A stretch of DNA of 64,000 nucleotides, taken from positions 186,001 through 250,000 of the forward strand of contig NZ_JNYZ01000020.1 in the NCBI RefSeq assembly GCF_000717335.1, in the 5' to 3' direction. Both the position numbers and the translations under genes were made by a program. Positions 42,352 to 51,781 of this stretch are shown in pieces. The notes below the pieces were generated by a model, which had not been told where the DNA came from, searched no databases, and was given only the letters and a program-made list of their open reading frames with translations. This DNA comes from Amycolatopsis jejuensis (GTDB lineage Bacteria > Actinomycetota > Actinomycetes > Mycobacteriales > Pseudonocardiaceae). Positions within the stretch are counted from its first letter, which is position 1, and each line of letters begins with the position of its first letter.

Positions 42352-44157
42352 ATGGCCGTCGACGGTGGCCACTCGATCGATGCCGCCCACGTCCATGCCG
42401 GAGACCGGATCCGGCGGCTGCGAACCTTGGCGTGGGCGTCCCGCTCGGTGTCCGGCTCGCTCGACCTCGACCGGGTCCTCGGCGCCATCGTCGAGGGAGC
42501 AGTCGCGATCGTCGACTCGGCTGACTCCGGTCTGTTGTCGCTGCGGGACGACTCTTCGGGTCTGCTGGTAGTGCGCGCGGCAGCCGGGTTCACCGATGCG
42601 ATCTGCAACATGAGCGTACTGGTGGGGCAAGGGCTCAGCGGCGACGTGTTCAGCACCGGCCTGGCCGTTGTCCACGACGCGGCTGCCGCGGCGGAGCGGA
42701 TGGCGAATCTCGCTCCTGAGCAACGCGCGACCTATCGTGAGGCGTCGGGCGGGCTGGACTCGCCGAAGGCGGCGCTGGTCGTACCGCTGGTCGTGGAGAA
42801 CGACCTCATCGGAGTCATGGCGGTCGAGAACCTCCGGTCCGAGGGAACGTTCGACGCTTTCGATCTGGAACTGACCGAGACGCTGGCCGACCAAGCGGCT
42901 GTCGCGTTGCAGAACGCCCGGCTCTACGAGTCCGAGCGGCGTTCCCGGCGGATGCTCAGCAAGTCGCTGGACATCCACGAGTCGCTCAGTAACCTGGTGC
43001 TTCGCGGATTCTCCGTCGCCGACATCGCCGCGAAGCTGTCCGAGTTGCTCGGCGCCCCCGTCCGCATCACCGACACGTTCTGCAACATCCTCGCGAGCAG
43101 CTATACCCCGGAAGAAGAACCGAAGCTCGCCGCCGCAAGCCTCGGCGTCATCGGCAACGATCCGCTCACTGTCGACTCGGCCCTGCGGCTGCTCGAGCCC
43201 TACGGCGAGATCATCGCCGTCCCGGTGGTCGGCGCGAACGAGCCGATGGGGCTTGTCGTCGTAGGACCGGTGGCCGACGAACTCGACGGCCTCGCCTCTG
43301 CCGCCGCCGGGCACGCCGCGGTCGCCGTCGGCCTGTCGATGCTGAAGGAACGTGAAGTCGCCGAAGCCGAGCGCAAGCTGCACGGCGATCTGCTCGCAGC
43401 GTTGATCGCGGACGACTGCGTGGGAAAACAACACCTCGATCGTCGAGCCATCGCGCTGGGGCTCGACCCTTCTGCCGCCTATGGGATCGGCATGCTGATC
43501 CCGCGGCAGCACGGCCCGGCCCGGAATACGCCGGAGCGGCTCGCCCGGCTCCGGTGGATCGTCGAGACGATGTTCGACGGCGCCGGTGATGGCGTCGTGA
43601 TCGAAAAGGACGCGCGCCTGGTGGTCCTCAAAAGATTGCTTGCCGAGGCAGAGGCCCAGCAGTCAGCAGACTTGCGCAGCTGGTGGACGACCCTCGAAAA
43701 AGCCTGCGCCGGTGACGGCGACACGCTCATCGTCGCCGGCCCGCTGTGCCCCGAACTCGGCGCACTCGGCGGTGCGTTGCAGGAGATCGACCGGGCGACG
43801 GCGCTGCTGGTCCGGATGAATGCCTTGCCCAGACTGGTGTTCACCGAATCGATGGGGTCTTACCACTTGCTTCTGCAGGTCACGGATCGCACCAGCCTCG
43901 TCGAGTTCGCCGACCGGGTCCTGGTCCCGATCGAGCGCTACGACTCCAAGAACAACACCGAGCTCGTCCCGACCCTGCGTTGTTATCTCGCCGCCAACCG
44001 CAAGCTCGGAGCGTGCGCGTCCGAACTCCATGTCCACCCCCACAGCGTGCGTTACCGCCTGGACCGTGTCCACGAGATCTGTCAAGGCGACTGCGACGAA
44101 GCCGACTACTGGCTGTGTCTCGAACTCGCCTTACGGATCCGGGACTTGCTGGGCTGA
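42352..44157 (+). CDS. GAF-domain PucR-type transcriptional regulator, 601 aa
   Basis: An N-terminal GAF domain (about 15-185, ending ADQAAVALQNARLYE) is followed by a CdaR-like middle region. A C-terminal PucR helix-turn-helix completes it (TLRCYLAANRKLGACASELH, then VHPHSVRYRLDRV). These regulators sense small molecules and activate catabolic operons. It lies 41 bases downstream of the ETF gene on the same strand and is the likely regulator of the di-iron/Rieske/ETF or xsc genes. Confidence 0.9.
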   Translation: MAVDGGHSIDAAHVHAGDRIRRLRTLAWASRSVSGSLDLDRVLGAIVEGAVAIVDSADSGLLSLRDDSSGLLVVRAAAGFTDAICNMSVLVGQGLSGDVFSTGLAVVHDAAAAAERMANLAPEQRATYREASGGLDSPKAALVVPLVVENDLIGVMAVENLRSEGTFDAFDLELTETLADQAAVALQNARLYESERRSRRMLSKSLDIHESLSNLVLRGFSVADIAAKLSELLGAPVRITDTFCNILASSYTPEEEPKLAAASLGVIGNDPLTVDSALRLLEPYGEIIAVPVVGANEPMGLVVVGPVADELDGLASAAAGHAAVAVGLSMLKEREVAEAERKLHGDLLAALIADDCVGKQHLDRRAIALGLDPSAAYGIGMLIPRQHGPARNTPERLARLRWIVETMFDGAGDGVVIEKDARLVVLKRLLAEAEAQQSADLRSWWTTLEKACAGDGDTLIVAGPLCPELGALGGALQEIDRATALLVRMNALPRLVFTESMGSYHLLLQVTDRTSLVEFADRVLVPIERYDSKNNTELVPTLRCYLAANRKLGACASELHVHPHSVRYRLDRVHEICQGDCDEADYWLCLELALRIRDLLG

Positions 44158-44276
44158 CCTGTCGCACATGCACTACGAGTGCCGGCGTGCCCGGGCAGGG
44201 ACAGCATCGGCGGTGTCGCGCAATACCGTCTGCCACGGTGCGCCCAGCGGCCGATCCGGGTCGTTTCGCGGCTAGC

Positions 44277-44293
44277 CCGCCGGTCTCCGGCGG
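44277..44293 (+). terminator. Hairpin CCGCCGG-TCT-CCGGCGG
   Basis: A perfect 7-bp stem with a 3-base loop in the 203-base gap between the PucR-type regulator and the AhpD-like gene. It is the only terminator-like structure there, about 120 bases after the regulator stop. Confidence 0.55.
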
Positions 44294-44360
44294 CATTACT
44301 TTTCGGGTTGAGCAAGGCTGGATGCCCAGCCCGGAACGTAGTGTGGCGATTGGAGCAGCG

Positions 44361-44975
44361 ATGGCACCGCGCGTAGAACTGATCCCCGAGGTGAAGGACC
44401 TGTCACCGGAATCGCAGGCAGTCCTCGACGCCTACCTGAAAAAGACCGGCGGCGAGTATCTCAAGATCGCTCTCGACGTCGATCACCCATGGCGCGAGAA
44501 GAACACTCCCGAACACGAGGAGTGGGTGACCCAGTTCGTCAAGGTACTGGGCCACAGTCCGGGGCTGTTGAAAGCCTGGCTCGAAAAGGACTGGTACATG
44601 GTCCGCGAGAGCCTCATCGCCAAGAAAGACGTCCAGCTCACCGAGATGGTGGGTCTCGTGGTCGCGATCGCTCTCGAATGCCCGTATTGCATTGCGTGGC
44701 ATTCGGCGGCTTCCCGGTTCGAGGGCGCGGAACCGGATCTGGTCACCAAGCTGCGCAATTACGACGAGCATCGCGATGCGTTTTCCGAAATGCAGCAGGC
44801 AACGTTCGACTATGCGCGAAAAATCGCCAACCACGCGTACCAGGTCACCGACGAGGAAGTCGCCGGCCTCGGCAAGTGGTTCTCGCTGCCGGAAATCGTC
44901 GAACTGACCGAACTGGCCTGCCACATGTCCGCGCTGTCGAAATTCTTCTCGGCCTTGAACGTCGAGATCTGGTAA
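44361..44975 (+). CDS. AhpD/carboxymuconolactone decarboxylase-family protein, 204 aa
   Basis: The family motif E-C-x-x-C-x3-H is present as Glu106-Cys107-Pro-Tyr-Cys110-Ile-Ala-Trp-His114, the redox-active site of AhpD-type alkyl hydroperoxidases. The ATG at 44361 has GGAG upstream; longer frames overlap the regulator. It heads a plus-strand group with a YdhR-type protein, thioredoxin reductase and thioredoxin. That placement suggests a disulfide-dependent peroxide or thiol reduction system serving the oxygenase. Confidence 0.85.
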   Translation: MAPRVELIPEVKDLSPESQAVLDAYLKKTGGEYLKIALDVDHPWREKNTPEHEEWVTQFVKVLGHSPGLLKAWLEKDWYMVRESLIAKKDVQLTEMVGLVVAIALECPYCIAWHSAASRFEGAEPDLVTKLRNYDEHRDAFSEMQQATFDYARKIANHAYQVTDEEVAGLGKWFSLPEIVELTELACHMSALSKFFSALNVEIW

Positions 44976-45000
44976 GTCGCAAATCCCACCCGAGGATGAG

Positions 45001-45318
45001 ATGATGCACGCAATTTTGATCACCTTTACGTCGTCGGCGGACGACCAGGAGCTGCAGAAGACGGCTTCCGAGTTCGCCGAAGTGGTGCGCAACGTGCCCG
45101 GCCTGCTGTCCAAGGCATGGCTTGCCGACGGATCCACCCAGGGCGGCTTCTACGTCTTCACCGACCGCACCGCCGCCGATGGGTACATCAACGGCCCGCT
45201 GGTCAAGAGCCTGCGCGCGCATCCGGCGTTCAGCGACTTCGACATCCGCCAGTTCGCCGTCGATCCCGAGCTGAGCGCCCGGACGTGGCTGGTTGCCCGG
45301 GGCAACCCCCAAGAATGA
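45001..45318 (+). CDS. YdhR-like small alpha-beta barrel protein, 105 aa
   Basis: It resembles the dimeric alpha-beta barrel YdhR family ([51 protein letters not shown]). Members have been called putative monooxygenases, but the activity is not settled. It lies 25 bases after the AhpD-like gene and overlaps the thioredoxin reductase start (ATGA). Confidence 0.8.
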   Translation: MMHAILITFTSSADDQELQKTASEFAEVVRNVPGLLSKAWLADGSTQGGFYVFTDRTAADGYINGPLVKSLRAHPAFSDFDIRQFAVDPELSARTWLVARGNPQE

Positions 45319-46256
45319 GGACCACAGCCGCATCCGACCTGATCATCATCGGGTCCGGCCCGGCCGGATACACGGCGGCGACCTACGCCGCCAGAGCCGG
45401 GTTGCGTCTGCTGGTGTTCGAGGGCACGCAGTTCGGTGGTGCCTTGATGACGACGACCGATGTCGAGAACTATCCCGGCTTCGACGACGGCATCATGGGG
45501 CCCGACCTGATGAAGCGCATGCGCAACCAAGCGGAGCGCTTCGGTGCGGAGCTCCGCACCGAAGACGTCGAGGCAGCCGAGGTGACCGGGACGGTCAAGA
45601 CCGTTTCCGCCGGCGGACGGCAGCACCGTGCTCGAGCAGTCATCCTCGCCATGGGCGCCGCTCCCCGGTACCTCGGCGTTCCCGGGGAGCAGAAGCTGCT
45701 GGGGCACGGGGTTTCGTCCTGCGCGACGTGCGACGGCTTCTTCTTCCGCAACCAGGACGTCGCCGTGATCGGCGGCGGAGACTCCGCGATCGAACAGGCC
45801 ACGTTCCTGAGCCGGTTCGTCCGGTCGGTGACGATGATCCTGCGGAGGGACGAGTTCCGTGCGTCACGCATCATGGTGGCCCGCGCGCACGCCGACCCGA
45901 AAATCCGGTCGCTGACGCAGCGCGAGGTGGTGTCGATCGACGGCGAAACTTCCGTATCCGGAGTGACCCTCCGCGATGCTGCCGGGCACGACGTGTCTTT
46001 GCTCGACGTGTCCGGCGTGTTCATCGCGATCGGGCACGAGCCTCGAAGCCGGCTCGTCCGAGCCGCAGTGCCCGTCGACGCGCTCGGGCACGTCATTGTC
46101 GATCATCCGTCCACGCGAACGGCCGTCGAGGGCGTTTTCGCCTGCGGCGACCTCGTCGACCATACCTACCGGCAGGCGATCACCGCTGCCGGATCGGGCT
46201 GCGCGGCGGCACTGGACGCCGAACGATGGCTGACCACGACCGCGCCCCTGCCGTAA
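45315..46256 (+). CDS. trxB: Thioredoxin reductase, 313 aa
   Basis: The FAD motif [19 protein letters not shown] (11-29), the redox pair Cys136-Ala-Thr-Cys139 in [11 protein letters not shown], the NADPH motif [12 protein letters not shown] and the C-terminal FAD contact [10 protein letters not shown] are all present, at normal length. Its ATG overlaps the preceding stop and thioredoxin follows 41 bases later. It is probably a second, pathway-linked copy rather than the housekeeping one, because no chromosome-core genes surround it. Confidence 0.93.
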   Translation: MRTTAASDLIIIGSGPAGYTAATYAARAGLRLLVFEGTQFGGALMTTTDVENYPGFDDGIMGPDLMKRMRNQAERFGAELRTEDVEAAEVTGTVKTVSAGGRQHRARAVILAMGAAPRYLGVPGEQKLLGHGVSSCATCDGFFFRNQDVAVIGGGDSAIEQATFLSRFVRSVTMILRRDEFRASRIMVARAHADPKIRSLTQREVVSIDGETSVSGVTLRDAAGHDVSLLDVSGVFIAIGHEPRSRLVRAAVPVDALGHVIVDHPSTRTAVEGVFACGDLVDHTYRQAITAAGSGCAAALDAERWLTTTAPLP

Positions 46257-46297
46257 GCAGGCTGACCAACCCGTTCCCGCGAAGGAGGAACCGTCCC

Positions 46298-46624
46298 ATG
46301 ACTGCGCTGCTGAACGTCACGGACGCGTCATTCGACGCCGACGTCCTGGCCAGTGACCAGACCGTCGTAGTCGATTTCTGGGCACCGTGGTGCCACCCCT
46401 GCACCATGCTGGCGCCGATCCTCGAAGAGATCGCCGCCGAACACGCCGGAAAGATCAGCGTCGCCAAGATGACCATCGAGGACAACCCGGCCACTGTCGA
46501 GACATACCAGGTGAAATCGATCCCTGCCTTACTCGTCTTCAAGCACGGCAAAGTGGTGCAGACCATTCTCGGCGGACAGCCCAAGGACGTGCTGCTGGAC
46601 GAACTCGCCGCGCACCTTTCCTGA
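46298..46624 (+). CDS. trxA: Thioredoxin with WCHPC active site, 108 aa
   Basis: A full thioredoxin fold with FWAPWCHPC at 28-35 and the cis-Pro loop SIPALLVF. The active site is Cys32-His-Pro-Cys35, where thioredoxins normally have Gly-Pro. A His in this place is usual in DsbA-type oxidants and raises the redox potential. GAAGGAGG precedes the ATG. It is probably reduced by the adjacent reductase and may serve the AhpD-like protein. Confidence 0.93.
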   Translation: MTALLNVTDASFDADVLASDQTVVVDFWAPWCHPCTMLAPILEEIAAEHAGKISVAKMTIEDNPATVETYQVKSIPALLVFKHGKVVQTILGGQPKDVLLDELAAHLS

Positions 46625-46643
46625 CGGAACAGGTCCGCGCGCC

Positions 46644-46698
46644 GGGCGTGGGGCCTCTCGCGCTGCCGGAGTCACGCAGCTCCGGAGGTCCCACGCCC
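46644..46698. terminator. Compound hairpin terminator between converging genes
   Basis: GGGCGTGGGGCCTC (46644-46657) pairs with GAGGTCCCACGCCC (46685-46698) with one G-T pair. The loop holds a second hairpin, CCGGAG-N8-CTCCGG. It separates thioredoxin from the AraC-type gene. Confidence 0.75.
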
Positions 46699-46777
46699 CG
46701 CGGCATCCGCAGGTCACGAGTGAAACCCGGGCACACCGGCAACAGCCACCGAGGCAAATGCGCCATGGCCGTCCCGG

Positions 46778-47782
46778 CTACCTGCCTTCCTTGTTCGATC
46801 GCGGAGCAGGCGGGGCCGCGATTCCGAGTACCTCGCGGGGCGAGCACCCGTAGAGCTTGCGATGTTCGGCCGCGAACCGGCCCAAGTTGACGAAACCCCA
46901 CCGGACGGCAACCGATGCCACGGTCGTCCGCTCCGGATCGGCCGTCTTGAGCTCGGCGTGCGCACGGAGCAACCGCGTATGCCGCAGGTACGCCAGCGGC
47001 GCAGTCCCCTCGTAACGCTGGAAAACAGCCTGCAAGCCCCGCGGACTGAGCCTGGCCGCGTGCGCGATCTCGAGCAGCCCGATCGGCTCGTCGGCATGGT
47101 GCTCGATGTACGCAATGGCGCGGCGAAGCGTTGCCGGGGTCGCCAGGCCTGCCCGAGGGGCGTCCGACTTCCGGAGACTGGTCGGGTAGGCGTCCAGGAG
47201 CGCTGCGGCGGTGAACCGCAACAACTGCGCCCGCGCGAGTGGTCCCAGCACCTCCCCTGACGGCGTCAACTGCTCACGGAGGAACCCGGTGACCGAAGAC
47301 CACGCCCGGCCGACTGACGCCGACTGTGGCAGGCTCAGCTGGAATCGGACGGCTGCCGGTTCGTCGAAGCCGGCGAGTTCTGCCGCCACGCGTTCGAGCG
47401 CGGCACGATTGACCACCAGGTGCGCGACCCGGCACCCGTCCTTCCACTGCATCTGGTAGGCGCCGTAGGCATCCATCACGACGGCCTCGTGGGTGGTGGC
47501 GACTGCCCCCTCCTGTGCCGACCGGACAGCGAACCTCCCCGACAGGGGCCTGCTGACCAGAATGAAGTCGTCGAACGGCTCCGGCTCCACGATGACCTCG
47601 CACGAGCCGTAGCCGACGTCGTACAGCTGAAGCTCGGGCAGGCCGCCACCCGTCTGGTGCGCCCGGAAGCCGGTGCCTCCACCGACCAGCCTCAGCCGGT
47701 GGGGGCAGTAGACATCACTCAGCCGCGCAACGGCTTCATCCGGGTCGGCGGTGTCCACCTGGCCCGCGGATCGAGACCTCAT
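46778..47782 (-). CDS. AraC-family regulator, 334 aa
   Basis: An N-terminal cupin-type sensing domain (AraC_binding_2 style, about 30-200) is followed by the double helix-turn-helix (IGLLEIAHAARLSPRGLQAV, then FQRYEGTAPLAYLRHTRLLRA, then ASVAVRWGFVNLGRFAAEHRKLYG). It lies 97 bases downstream of the aldehyde dehydrogenase on the same strand and probably controls it. A plain-sight effector cannot be named. Confidence 0.9.
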   Translation of the reverse strand: MRSRSAGQVDTADPDEAVARLSDVYCPHRLRLVGGGTGFRAHQTGGGLPELQLYDVGYGSCEVIVEPEPFDDFILVSRPLSGRFAVRSAQEGAVATTHEAVVMDAYGAYQMQWKDGCRVAHLVVNRAALERVAAELAGFDEPAAVRFQLSLPQSASVGRAWSSVTGFLREQLTPSGEVLGPLARAQLLRFTAAALLDAYPTSLRKSDAPRAGLATPATLRRAIAYIEHHADEPIGLLEIAHAARLSPRGLQAVFQRYEGTAPLAYLRHTRLLRAHAELKTADPERTTVASVAVRWGFVNLGRFAAEHRKLYGCSPREVLGIAAPPAPRSNKEGR

Positions 47783-47879
47783 TCCGTTTCCTCACCTCGC
47801 CGGATGGAGGCCATGGGAGGCAGCCCGATTCTAGCGCCGGTAACACGATCGTCAATCTGCCGCTATTCGTCCCGGAGGA

Positions 47880-49358
47880 TCAGCCGAACAGCGGCGGCGG
47901 CAGCTCCTCGGCGAGCACCACCGACTTCAGCTGGGTGTACATGTCCAGGGTTTCGGCGCAGTACTCCCGGCCGAGCCCGCTGCCCCGGTATCCGCCGAAC
48001 GGCGACCCGTCCACGAGGTTGAAGTACTGGTTGACCCACACCGAACCCGCCTTCAACCGGCTCGCCGTGCGCATCGCGTTCCTCAGGTCGGTGGTGTAGA
48101 GGCCCGCGGCCAGCCCGTAGTCGACGTCGTTGGCCTGTTCGATCAGCGCGTCGTAGTCCTTCCAGCGGATGACGGACAGCACGGGACCGAAAATCTCCTC
48201 CTGCGCGATCCGTGTGTCGTTGGCGGTCTCGAACACGGTCGGCTCGATGAAGTAGCCGCGCTCGCTGCCGTCCACCGCGGCCCGGCCGCCACCGGTGACG
48301 AGGGTGGCTTCCCGCTTCCCCGAGGCGATGTAGTCGAGCACGCGCTCGCCCTGCTTCGCCGAAACCAGGCAGCCAAGGCGGGTGGCCGGATCCGACGGCG
48401 AGCCGAGCCGCACCGCCTCGAAGCTGGTACGCAGCTTGCCGAGGAACGTCTCGTAGAGGTCGTCGTGGACGAACAACCGGGTACCGGCAAGGCACGACTG
48501 ACCGTTGCAGTAGGTGGCCGCGAACGTGGCGTTGTCCACGACGCGGTCCACGTCCTCCACATCGGGGAACACGATGTTCGGGCTCTTCCCGCCGAGTTCG
48601 AGGGAGACCGGGACGAGGCGCTCGGCACCGGCGTGCGCGACCAGCCTGCCCACCTCCGCAGAGCCGGTGAACGCCAGCTTGCCGACTCCGGGATGGGCGG
48701 TCAGCGCCGCACCTGCCTCGTCACCGAAACCGGGCACGACATTGACGACACCGGGCGGGAAAATCTCCGCCAGTGCCACACAGAGTTCCATTGTGGACAG
48801 TGAGGCGTTCTCGTCGGGCTTGAGCACCACGGTGTTGCCGGCCGCGAGCGCCGGAGCCAGTTTGAACGCCGTCATGATGGCGGGCACGTTCCACGGGATG
48901 ATCTGCCCGACCACACCGATCGGCTCCCGCATCGCGATCGCCCATCCTCCGGGGACGGCCTGGTTCCACCCGAAGTGGGTCATCGCTGCGGCGGCGAAGA
49001 ACCGGTACTGCCCGATCGCGATCCGGTGGTCGATCGGCGTTTCGAAGATCGTGCGGCCGATGTCCATGGTGTCGATGGCAGCCAGCCGGGTCAGGTTTTC
49101 CTCCACCCAGTCGGCAAGCCGGTGCAGCAACCTGGCCCGCTGGGGCGCCGGCGTCGCCGCCCAGGCCGGGAACGCAGCGTCCGCCGCGGCCACTGCCGCA
49201 TCCACCTCAGCCTGTCCCGAACGGGTGATCGTGGCGATCCGGCCGCCATTCGCGGCGTCGATCGCGAGGAAGGTCTCGCCGGTGAACGAGCGGCGCTTGC
49301 CACCGATCAGCGGTTCGTAATGGGTACCCGGAGCAATGAGTCCGGCAGGCTGTGTCAT
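47880..49358 (-). CDS. NAD(P)-dependent aldehyde dehydrogenase, 492 aa
   Basis: The family marks are present: IIPWNVPAIM, FTGSAEVGRL, catalytic Glu in LELGGKSPNI and catalytic Cys in YCNGQSCLAGTR. Length is standard. It oxidises an aldehyde to an acid; the retro-aldolase-like pair encoded upstream on the same strand releases an aldehyde, which makes a natural substrate. A TetR remnant lies in the gap before it, so its original regulator may have been lost and replaced by the AraC protein. Confidence 0.93.
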   Translation of the reverse strand: MTQPAGLIAPGTHYEPLIGGKRRSFTGETFLAIDAANGGRIATITRSGQAEVDAAVAAADAAFPAWAATPAPQRARLLHRLADWVEENLTRLAAIDTMDIGRTIFETPIDHRIAIGQYRFFAAAAMTHFGWNQAVPGGWAIAMREPIGVVGQIIPWNVPAIMTAFKLAPALAAGNTVVLKPDENASLSTMELCVALAEIFPPGVVNVVPGFGDEAGAALTAHPGVGKLAFTGSAEVGRLVAHAGAERLVPVSLELGGKSPNIVFPDVEDVDRVVDNATFAATYCNGQSCLAGTRLFVHDDLYETFLGKLRTSFEAVRLGSPSDPATRLGCLVSAKQGERVLDYIASGKREATLVTGGGRAAVDGSERGYFIEPTVFETANDTRIAQEEIFGPVLSVIRWKDYDALIEQANDVDYGLAAGLYTTDLRNAMRTASRLKAGSVWVNQYFNLVDGSPFGGYRGSGLGREYCAETLDMYTQLKSVVLAEELPPPLFG

Positions 49359-49831
49359 CGCGGCCTCCTGAGGCGTCGCCGTACCGCCGAGGAGCCGGTT
49401 CGGCTCCTCGTGATGCCGGGAACGCTAGGTCGGCGCGCCGCCCGGATCGATCCGCTCGACGCACCGGAGCGGACAGCAGACGCACCATTCGGCAACGGGT
49501 GCCGGAGCCTCACCGCTCCCGGGAGCGGAGACCGTCCAGCACCATGGTGGTGAGTGCCTCGGCGACGCTGTCGCGGTCGACGGCCTGCCCCTCCAGCCGG
49601 GCCACGGTGGCAGTCGGGGAGACGGTGTTCGCTCCCGGTGAGGAGGTTCGGCATGCCCGGTTGCCCGAGCCACCCGTTGCTGGCCGAGGCCCGGCTGCGC
49701 GGCGGAGCCGGTTCCGCGACAGCCGGTGCCAAGCGCGCCTCGCGGATGCAGAAGCGGCGGCCACACCAGGGTCCAGTCATCAACCTCGGTCACCCGACAC
49801 CGACAAGCACACAGGCAACTCCCCGTCCGGC
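49359..49831. other. Gap before aldehyde dehydrogenase, holds a TetR remnant
   Basis: About 470 bases between the TauE-type gene and the aldehyde dehydrogenase. It contains the C-terminal TetR fragment annotated separately. The 200 bases upstream of that show no recognisable protein in any frame. Confidence 0.5.
49510..49620 (-). pseudogene. C-terminal fragment of a TetR-family regulator
   Basis: The frame ending at TGA 49510 reads VARLEGQAVDRDSVAEALTT followed by MVLDGLRSRER, which looks like the last helix of TetR-family proteins. No helix-turn-helix is found upstream in any frame. Recognition rests on a short stretch and is tentative. Confidence 0.4.
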
Positions 49832-50566
49832 TCAGAGCACCACGGCAGTTGCCGAGGCTGCAGCCGTGATCGCCAATCCCACCATCACCACCCGCTTGAA
49901 CGCCGCGGGATCGAGTCTGGCAAAGATCCGGTCACCGACCTTCCAGCCGAGGAGCGCACCGAGCACGCCACCGGCGCCCAGCGCCACGGCCGCGACGTCC
50001 AGTTTGGCCAGCACCAGAAATCCCACCAGCGCCGCGGCGTCCTGGAGCACGAAGCTCGCCTGCAGCGTCGCCCGGAAAGACCGCGGCTGCAGCCCGGCTG
50101 CCTGATAAGCCACCACCAACGGTGGACCGTTGAGCCCGGTCGAGGTGAGCAAGGCCCCGCTGAGCAAGCCGCCACCGAACTGCCCGGCCGGCCCCAGCGG
50201 CGGCAGCTTGCCGATCGACAGAACCACCACACTGACGAGGATGACCGCGGCGATCACCAAGGTGATGTCCCGTTCGGGCACCACCGACAGCCCGATGAAT
50301 CCCAGGGGCAGCCCGGCCGCCGACGCCACCGTCGTCCGGGTCAAGATCGCCCGGTCGACCGCTGCGCGCTCCTGCCACCAGACCCGCCCGCACAGCACGA
50401 TGCTGACCAGCACGCTGGAGGTGATCGCCGCAACGACACCCGCGACCGGTACCAGGAGCGGAATCGCGGCCAGCGCCAGCCCGAACCCGGTGATCGCCTG
50501 AGCGAGCGCCGATACGCAGTAGACCACCAAGCCCAGGCCGGCCAGACCCAGCAGCTCCACCATCAA
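49832..50566 (-). CDS. TauE/SafE-family anion exporter, 244 aa
   Basis: A membrane protein of seven to eight helices with the internal repeat of TauE/SafE permeases (GLGLVVYCVSALAQAITGFG; FGGGLLSGALLTSTGLNGPP). The family exports sulfite, sulfoacetate and related anions. It is the last gene of the minus-strand acyl-CoA ligase operon, 30 bases after the alcohol dehydrogenase. Since Xsc elsewhere in the island releases sulfite, sulfite export is a sensible role here. Confidence 0.88.
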   Translation of the reverse strand: MMVELLGLAGLGLVVYCVSALAQAITGFGLALAAIPLLVPVAGVVAAITSSVLVSIVLCGRVWWQERAAVDRAILTRTTVASAAGLPLGFIGLSVVPERDITLVIAAVILVSVVVLSIGKLPPLGPAGQFGGGLLSGALLTSTGLNGPPLVVAYQAAGLQPRSFRATLQASFVLQDAAALVGFLVLAKLDVAAVALGAGGVLGALLGWKVGDRIFARLDPAAFKRVVMVGLAITAAASATAVVL

Positions 50567-50596
50567 CTCCTTGCCCCGGCACGGTTTCTCGCCGGA

Positions 50597-51745
50597 TCAC
50601 GCACCCCCGGCAACGGCACCGTTGCCGTGCGGAGCCAGCATCACGTGTACCGCGTCCTCGCCGGGAACGCGTCCGGCGAGGGTTTCGATCGCCAGTGCGA
50701 CATCGTCGAGGCCGAAGGTGTGGGTGTGCAGCTTCTCCAGCGGGTACTTGCGTGACTCGATGAGGCGCAGCGCGGGTTCGAAGGCACGGATGTCCTGTGC
50801 GAACACGCCTTTGAGCGTCAGCTCCTTCATCACGACCCGGTCCGGGGAGAATTCCGGCATCGTCGAGGCGGACCCCTTCAGGCCGGCCAGCACGATCGTC
50901 CCGCCCGGTTTGGCCGCCTCGATGGCATCGGCAATGGGCTGGGTGGCGACCGGAGTCAGGTCGATGGTGACGTCGGGGCCCTCTCCGCCGGTGAGGTCAC
51001 GGACAGCGGCGACCATGTCCTCCTGGTCGACGACGATGGTCGCGTCCGCGCCCAGCTCCCTCGCGAGTGCCAGCTTGTGGGCATCCCGGGCCAGCCCGGT
51101 CACGATGACGTTCTCGGCACCCGCCGCACGGGCCGCGACGACGCTGCACAGTCCCCGTTGCCCGGCGCCGAGGATCAGTGCCGTGTCACCGACCTTGATC
51201 CCCGAATCGTGGGCGCACCACCGGATGGCCGCGGCCATCGGCTGGTAGAGGGCGGCGAGCTCGAACGGCAGGCCGGCACCGAGCTTGTGCAGGACCGTGC
51301 GTGGGCCGAGGTACAGGTATTCGGCGAAGCCGCCCCACAGACTCGGCTCGATCGCGAGCGGAATCGCACCGTACGCGCTCGCGATCGCCCCCGGCGGCGC
51401 CGCGCGACGGCAGCGCCGGTAGTCACCGACCAGGCACGTCCGGCACGATCCGCATCCGAACACCGGCTCCACCGCGACCCGGTCACCCGCCTCGACGCCC
51501 CAGCGCCGCGCGGCTCCTTCGCCGATTTCGACGATCGTTCCCAGCGGCTCGTGCCCGGGAATCAACGGGTAGGTCACCCCGAGCGACGCCAGTTCTCCGT
51601 CGTACTGCTCGACATCGCTCCCGCACAGGCCACCGGCATCGACCCGCAGAAGTGCATCGTCGGTACTGATCTCCGGCAGGTCGAACTCCCGGATCTCGAA
51701 GGTCCGATCCGCGACCTGGACCGCTGCGCGCGCTGTAGTGGCCAC
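50597..51745 (-). CDS. Zinc-dependent alcohol dehydrogenase (MDR), 382 aa
   Basis: The catalytic zinc ligands are in GGLCGSDVEQ and PGHEPLG. The structural zinc lobe reads CGSCRTCLVGDYRRC, and the nucleotide motif is LILGAGQRGLCSVVAARAAG. It oxidises a secondary or primary alcohol, or reduces the matching carbonyl. It sits between the amidohydrolase (36 bases) and the TauE-type gene in one operon. Confidence 0.92.
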   Translation of the reverse strand: MATTARAAVQVADRTFEIREFDLPEISTDDALLRVDAGGLCGSDVEQYDGELASLGVTYPLIPGHEPLGTIVEIGEGAARRWGVEAGDRVAVEPVFGCGSCRTCLVGDYRRCRRAAPPGAIASAYGAIPLAIEPSLWGGFAEYLYLGPRTVLHKLGAGLPFELAALYQPMAAAIRWCAHDSGIKVGDTALILGAGQRGLCSVVAARAAGAENVIVTGLARDAHKLALARELGADATIVVDQEDMVAAVRDLTGGEGPDVTIDLTPVATQPIADAIEAAKPGGTIVLAGLKGSASTMPEFSPDRVVMKELTLKGVFAQDIRAFEPALRLIESRKYPLEKLHTHTFGLDDVALAIETLAGRVPGEDAVHVMLAPHGNGAVAGGA

Positions 51746-51781
51746 CGTGCTTCCTTCCTGATCGGTGGTGGGGATGCGGGC

